NCBI RefSeq assembly: GCF_001816145.1
Contig: NZ_MDZB01000091.1
Coordinates: 1-64,000 of the forward strand
Source of the DNA: Hymenobacter lapidarius
GTDB taxonomy: Bacteria; Bacteroidota; Bacteroidia; Cytophagales; Hymenobacteraceae
Reading direction: 5' to 3'
Length of the DNA stretch: 64,000 nt
The notes beneath the pieces are model-generated. The model was not told where the DNA came from. It saw only the letters and a program-made list of their open reading frames with translations, and made no database searches. Within the stretch, counting starts at the first letter, position 1, and every line of letters begins with the position of its first letter. Below are positions 59,767-64,000 of this stretch, piece by piece. The translations under genes were made by a program, and so were the position numbers.

Positions 59767-61716
59767 CTATCCCACCACCCGCACTTCGTGCGGCACGGTG
59801 TAGCCCTGCAGGGCAGCGTGCACCGCTTGCGCCACATCCAGCCCGTTTTTGCTTGAAGCAACGACGTCCGCAATCAGCCCGCGCTTGGCATCGTCGCGCA
59901 CGGTGATGCTTTGCACCGTGAGGCCGGATACGGTGGCCAGCCGCGCGCCGAATACCCGGCTGATTTCCTGCTTATGCAGCGCGGGCTTGAAGATTTTACC
60001 GATGGCGGTTAGGGGCAGCTCGTCGGCCAGGTACACGCGCTTGGGCACGGCGGCGCGCTCGGGGATGTTGGCCGCCGCGAAGGCCAGCAGCTCGGCTTCG
60101 GTGAGGGCGGCGTGGCCGGGGGCGCGGGTGGCGTAGGCCACGGGCAGCTCGCCGGCGTCGGGGTCGGGGCTGCCGATGGCGGCGGCCAGGGCCACGCCGG
60201 GGTGCAGCTGCAGGGCTTCCTCGATGACCTTGGGGTCGATGTTGTGGCCGCCACGGATGATGAGCTCCTTCTGCCGGCCCGTGATGTAGAAGTAGCCGCG
60301 GGCGTCGCGCCGGCCCAGGTCGCCGGTGTTGTAGAAACGGCCCGCGCCGTCGCCGTTGTCCACCCAGATGTTCTGGTTGTGCTCGGGCTGCAGGTGGCCG
60401 TGGAACACGTTTTCGCCGCGCACCACGAGGGTGCCGCTTTCTTCGTCGGCGGCTTCGCGCTGGTACTGGCCGGTTTGGGGGTCGAGGACCATCACGCGCA
60501 CGTCCTGGTACGGCAGGCGCAGGCCGATGGACCCGGCCACAAACTCGCCCGCAAACGGCGTGACAGTGACCGTGCAAGCGCACTCCGTGGTGCCGTAGCC
60601 TTCGGCAATGCGCAGGCCGGTGCGCCGCTCAAATTCCTGAATCAGCCCCATGGCCAGCGGCGCCGCGCCGCAAATGGCGTACTTCAGCGAGCTCAGGTCG
60701 CGCCCCGCAATGGGCACTTCCAGCAGGCGGCTGAACACCGTGGGCACGCCGCTGAACAGCCCGATGCGGTAGTGCTCGACCAGCTCCCAGAAATTGGCCA
60801 CGATGCCCGGCCCGCGGTAGCCCTGGGGGCTGCCCAGCAGTAGCGTGTGCCCCATCGACCACGGCGCGCAGATGGTGACCACCACGCCGTTGATATGGAA
60901 CATGGGCAGGCCGCAGAAAAACACCAGCGGCCCGGTTTCGACGGGGCTGCCCATCAGTAATTCCGTGTCGCTGGTGATGACCGTGAGGTTGCGGTGGCTG
61001 AGCGCGGCCACTTTGGGCGTGCCCGTAGTGCCGCCGGTGTGGAAGTAGCAGGCGGCATCGTCGGGCGCGATGGTGCGGCCCGTTGCCAGCCGGTTGGCCG
61101 GGGCGGGCTTGAGTAAGTCGTAGAAATCCACCACCCGCAGGCCGGGCAGCGCGGGGCGGCGCTGGCCCAACCGCAACGCGCTTACCAGCAGGCGCTGGGG
61201 TGCGGGCAGGTAGGGCAGCAAGTCCACCGTCACCACCGTTTCGAGGGTGGGCACCAGGGCGGCCACGGCTTCTACTTTCTGCCAGATGTCGGTTTTGGGG
61301 AAGGCCCGCAGCGTGACCAGCACCTTGGTGCCGCAGGCGTTGAGGATGTCGGCAATCTGGGCCGGCTCCAGCAGCGGGTTCACGGCGTTGACGATGCCCG
61401 CCGCCTGACCGGCCACGAATACAAAGGCGGTTTCGGGCAGGTTGGGCAGCAGGTACGACACCACGTCGGTGGGGCCGATGCCCAGGCCGTGCAGCGCGTT
61501 GGCGGTCTGGTGCAGGCGCGCCATCAGCTCGGCGTAGGTGTAGTCGACGGATTCGGTGGGCTTTTCGCCGTTGAACACGAAGCGCAGGGCCAGCCCGGCC
61601 GGGTTGGCGGCCGCGCCGCGGGCCACCATCGTGAACGTGTCGGGGGCAATGGGACGGGCGCTGAGCGGCGTTTGCTCCAGGGTGAGAATGTCGGCGAGGG
61701 ACTGGTAACCAGGCAT
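59767..61716 (-). CDS. Acyl-CoA synthetase (ANL superfamily)
   Basis: AMP-forming acyl-CoA ligase of 649 residues. The P-loop HTGGTTGTPKVA is near residue 220, followed by FFCGLPMFHINGVV, the A5 motif AEGYGTTECACTV, and RFYNTGDLGRRDARG with the adenine-binding Asp. RQKELIIRGGHNIDP follows, and the catalytic Lys lies in LTAIGKIFKPAL. The pattern matches a distinct group of long (about 630-residue) acyl-CoA synthetases of unknown acid. ATG 61716 was chosen; the 42 residues of open frame upstream are basic and unlike the family. Divergent from a small membrane protein gene. Confidence 0.92.
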   Translation of the reverse strand: MPGYQSLADILTLEQTPLSARPIAPDTFTMVARGAAANPAGLALRFVFNGEKPTESVDYTYAELMARLHQTANALHGLGIGPTDVVSYLLPNLPETAFVFVAGQAAGIVNAVNPLLEPAQIADILNACGTKVLVTLRAFPKTDIWQKVEAVAALVPTLETVVTVDLLPYLPAPQRLLVSALRLGQRRPALPGLRVVDFYDLLKPAPANRLATGRTIAPDDAACYFHTGGTTGTPKVAALSHRNLTVITSDTELLMGSPVETGPLVFFCGLPMFHINGVVVTICAPWSMGHTLLLGSPQGYRGPGIVANFWELVEHYRIGLFSGVPTVFSRLLEVPIAGRDLSSLKYAICGAAPLAMGLIQEFERRTGLRIAEGYGTTECACTVTVTPFAGEFVAGSIGLRLPYQDVRVMVLDPQTGQYQREAADEESGTLVVRGENVFHGHLQPEHNQNIWVDNGDGAGRFYNTGDLGRRDARGYFYITGRQKELIIRGGHNIDPKVIEEALQLHPGVALAAAIGSPDPDAGELPVAYATRAPGHAALTEAELLAFAAANIPERAAVPKRVYLADELPLTAIGKIFKPALHKQEISRVFGARLATVSGLTVQSITVRDDAKRGLIADVVASSKNGLDVAQAVHAALQGYTVPHEVRVVG

Positions 61717-61856
61717 GAGGGGAATAGGCAGTGAGGTATGGTGCAAAGTACGGGCCTGCCAAGGCGGGCGGAAAGCATACGAAAACACTCGTCCGGCCGG
61801 GCTTCTGCGGTGCTGCTTCTTTTCCCTATCTTGAACGCACAATTCCCTATTTCCTA

Positions 61857-62129
61857 ATGACTACACAAGCAAGCACTCACTTCAAGCTGCGTGGCCTTAT
61901 CGGTGTCGCGCTCATTTTCATGGGCATCGGATTGGCTTTGGCCTTTAAAAAACCCAGCGACTGGCCCGCCGAAGTGAAAACACTGGCCCTGGCTCTTGCC
62001 TACTGCGCGGGCATTGGGGGCGCGGCGCTGTTCAGCAGCTTTACGCACCAGCTTGAATTCAAGCAAATGAAGCCAGCCCTTATTGGCGCGACGACCCTCT
62101 TGGCTACGATGCTACTTTTGAATCTCTAA
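61857..62129 (+). CDS. Small integral membrane protein, 90 residues
   Basis: Unrecognised protein with three predicted transmembrane helices: LIGVALIFMGIGLALAF, ALALAYCAGIGGAALFSS and ALIGATTLLATMLLLNL. Charged loops (KKPSDWPAEVK, HQLEFKQMK) separate them. It ends 10 bases before the POT transporter start, so the two are probably an operon; a role alongside the transporter is only a guess. Confidence 0.72.
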   Translation: MTTQASTHFKLRGLIGVALIFMGIGLALAFKKPSDWPAEVKTLALALAYCAGIGGAALFSSFTHQLEFKQMKPALIGATTLLATMLLLNL

Positions 62130-62139
62130 GCCCCTGGCT

Positions 62140-63507
62140 TTGCACCCTGAACCAGCAGAAACCAAGGCCGCGTTTCCTTCCTCCGTGCCCTTCATCATCG
62201 GCAACGAGGTGGCCGAGCGGTTCAGCTACTACGGCATGCGGGCCATTCTGCCCACGTTTCTGGTGGCGCAGTTTTTCAACCCCGGCCACAACGCGGCCCT
62301 GACCGCCGTGGCCGAAGCGCGGGCCAACGACTTCGTGCATTCCTTCGCGGCGCTGGGCTACGCCCTGCCGGTGGTGGGCGCCCTGCTGGCCGACTGGGTG
62401 GTGGGCAAATACCGCGTCATCCTCTACCTCTCGCTGCTCTACTGCGTGGGCCACGCGCTGCTGGCCGCCTTCGCTGATGATTTGAACGGCTTTCGGCTGG
62501 GGCTGCTGGTGGTGGCCGTGGGCATGGGCGGCATCAAGTCGAGCGTCACGGCCAACCTCGGCGACCAGTTCGACCGCCACAATGCCCACTTGCTGCCCAA
62601 GGCCTACGGCTGGTTTCAGCTGGCCATTGACGTGGGCGCGGCGCTGTCCACGGCCTTTATTCCGGAGCTTTACGCGCGCTACGGGGCGGCCGTGGCCTTC
62701 GGCGTGCCCGGCCTGCTGATGGGTGCGGCTACCCTCACCTTCTGGCTGGGGCGCAAGCGCTACGTGCGGGTGCCGCCCACGGGGCTCGCCCAAGGCCTCC
62801 GCCAGACCCTGGGCCCGGGCGAAGGGCGGGCGGCGCTGCGGCGCGTGGGCGTGGTGTTTCTTTTTATTCCCGTGGTGTGGGCCCTCTACGACCAAAGCGT
62901 GTCGGAATGGGTGCTGCAGGCCGCCCACCTCGACCGCGAGCTGTGGCCCGGCTTCACCCCGCTGCCCGAGCAGATTCAGATTCTGGGCATTGTGTTCGGC
63001 ATCGGCCTCAACCCGCTGCTCACCTACCGCATCTACCCCGCGCTGGAGCGGCGCGGCTTGCGCGTCACGCCGCTGCGTCGCATCGGCACGGGCATGGTTA
63101 TTATAGCGCTGGCGCTGGCCATTGTGGCCGGCATTCAGCACCGCCTGGATGCCGGCGGGCTGCCTTCGGTATGGTGGCAGGTGCTGGCCTACTTTGTGGT
63201 GGCGGGCGGCACGCTAATGGTGGCCGTCACGGGCCTGGAATACGCTTACACGCACTCCCCTCCGGCCATCAAAAGCCTCACCACGGCGCTGTGGCTGCTC
63301 ACCATTGCGGCCGGCAATTTCTTTTTAAGCATCATGAATGCCAGCATTGCCGAGGGCGGCTTTTTCGCCCGGTTTCAGGGCGCGAACTACTACTGGTTTT
63401 TTGTGGGCCTGATGGCCGTAAATGTGGCGCTCTTCGCCGTGGTGGCCTCCCGCCTGCGTGAGAAAACCTTCATCGGCGCGGAGGCCGTCGAACCGCTTCC
63501 AACCTAA
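62140..63507 (+). CDS. POT/PTR family proton-dependent peptide transporter
   Basis: Major-facilitator-type inner-membrane importer for di- or tripeptides, 455 residues and about twelve or more transmembrane helices. The family signature GNEVAERFSYYGMRAIL near residue 21 contains the ExxERFxYYG proton-coupling motif. GMGGIKSSVTANLGDQF near residue 130 is the second POT motif. The start codon is TTG (62140): the first ATG lies inside the conserved motif, and a stop codon closes the frame upstream. It follows the small membrane protein by ten bases. Confidence 0.92.
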   Translation: MHPEPAETKAAFPSSVPFIIGNEVAERFSYYGMRAILPTFLVAQFFNPGHNAALTAVAEARANDFVHSFAALGYALPVVGALLADWVVGKYRVILYLSLLYCVGHALLAAFADDLNGFRLGLLVVAVGMGGIKSSVTANLGDQFDRHNAHLLPKAYGWFQLAIDVGAALSTAFIPELYARYGAAVAFGVPGLLMGAATLTFWLGRKRYVRVPPTGLAQGLRQTLGPGEGRAALRRVGVVFLFIPVVWALYDQSVSEWVLQAAHLDRELWPGFTPLPEQIQILGIVFGIGLNPLLTYRIYPALERRGLRVTPLRRIGTGMVIIALALAIVAGIQHRLDAGGLPSVWWQVLAYFVVAGGTLMVAVTGLEYAYTHSPPAIKSLTTALWLLTIAAGNFFLSIMNASIAEGGFFARFQGANYYWFFVGLMAVNVALFAVVASRLREKTFIGAEAVEPLPT

Positions 63508-63514
63508 ACATGGC

Positions 63515-63614
63515 GTAGCGACGCATATTTGCGTCTCCCGGCGCCGCGGCTGACGCCAAACCCGGCATATCGTTCCACTACGAGACGCGAATATCCGTCT
63601 CCATACCGTGCTAC
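63515..63614. repeat. Imperfect inverted repeat (GACGCATATTTGCGTCTC family)
   Basis: The left arm GTAGCGACGCATATTTGCGTCTC (63515-63537) is echoed by GAGACGCGAATATCCGTCTC and GCTAC at 63582-63614, with a short insertion. It fills the gap between the transporter and the M28 peptidase gene. Confidence 0.65.
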
Positions 63615-63616
63615 AC

Positions 63617-64000
63617 ATGAAAAAACTACTTTACCAACCGGCGGTTTGGCTGCTGGCGGGCCTCAGCCTGGCAGCGCCGCTGGCGGCCTCGGCTCAAAAA
63701 AAACCAGCCGCGCCCGTCCGCAAAACCACCACTGCCGGCGATGCCTTGTCGGCCATCAAGGAGAGCGACATCAAGCGCGACCTGTTTGCGCTGGGCGGCG
63801 ACCATTTCCGGGGCCGCGAGGGCGGCACGCTGGATGAGCTAAAGGCCTCCGTGTGGCTGGCCGAGCAGATTCGCGCCATTGGCCTGCAGCCAGCCGGCGA
63901 CGACGGCACCTACTTCCAGTGGTTCCACCTGCAGCGCACGCGCCTCACCAAGGCCAGCAAAATGAGCATCGGCACGCACCAGCTGCGGCCCAACCAGGAC
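63617..64000 (+). CDS. M28 family peptidase (partial, 5' end)
   Basis: The first 128 residues of a secreted zinc aminopeptidase-like protein that runs off the right edge. The signal peptide MKKLLYQPAVWLLAGLSLAA ends near ASAQ. The N-terminal region has FRGREGGTLDELKASVWLAEQ and LQPAGDDGTYFQWF, typical of bacterial M28 peptidases before the catalytic domain. The metal ligands lie beyond the window. Its neighbour is a peptide transporter, which fits peptide catabolism. Confidence 0.82.
   Translation, partial: MKKLLYQPAVWLLAGLSLAAPLAASAQKKPAAPVRKTTTAGDALSAIKESDIKRDLFALGGDHFRGREGGTLDELKASVWLAEQIRAIGLQPAGDDGTYFQWFHLQRTRLTKASKMSIGTHQLRPNQD

Overview
The window reads as a chromosomal segment of a G+C-rich member of the Bacteroidota, most probably Hymenobacter or a close relative in the Cytophagales. 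Evidence: the 5' end of a Bacteroidota-type 16S rRNA gene at the left edge, repeated TAnnTTTG -7 promoter boxes with upstream TTG/TTTG, two SusC/SusD pairs, proteins with type IX secretion (T9SS) sorting tails, a zinc-finger ClpX with GTG start, and a CX5HGH pterin synthase. No phage, plasmid, transposase or CRISPR array was seen.

Layout. 1-0.8 kb: 16S 5' end (minus) with a leader and three tandem promoters. 0.8-6.3 kb (minus): purA and a DUF2750 gene, a fur-STAS pair, and a relA/spoT-CHY zinc-finger pair; the last two pairs are joined by 4-base ATGA overlaps. 6.4-11.3 kb (plus): tRNA-Leu, tig, clpP and clpX, a protein-quality-control group, interrupted by a frameshifted outer-membrane protein gene on the minus strand. 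11.6-19.2 kb (minus): a T9SS metalloprotease, lpxB, a pterin synthase, and an ABC permease/binding-lipoprotein pair without its ATPase. 19.3-21.8 kb (plus): an HldD-like epimerase and a YdhS-like FAD protein. 21.9-25.4 kb (minus): a small unknown, a quinone-oxidoreductase-like enzyme, a rhomboid protease, and a membrane protein that shares an N-terminal module with the rhomboid. 25.5-27.9 kb (plus): a disordered small protein and a family-10-like glycosidase.

28-44 kb is a divergent nutrient-acquisition region. A SusC-SusD-lipoprotein operon runs leftward, with a hairpin and T-run in the susC leader. A rightward series carries a NagB-LmbE fusion, AnmK, a second SusC/SusD pair and a NagX/HGSNAT-like membrane protein. 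With the NagZ-type GH3/serine-hydrolase fusion at 50.7-53.9 kb, this suggests salvage of amino sugars or peptidoglycan fragments: outer-membrane import, glycosidic cleavage, anhydroMurNAc phosphorylation and glucosamine-6-phosphate deamination.

44.9-64 kb: proC, two acyl-CoA synthetases (one frameshifted), an orphan TonB-dependent receptor, a T9SS-tailed protein of mixed composition, tandem DUF885 peptidase-like genes (the first frameshifted), a small membrane protein, a POT transporter and the start of an M28 peptidase.

Two themes cut across the window. First, intergenic regions are filled with dispersed inverted repeats, several with perfect arms of 35-48 bp. Second, three genes are each broken by what looks like one missing base in a short homopolymer, which points to consensus errors more than to real pseudogenes.
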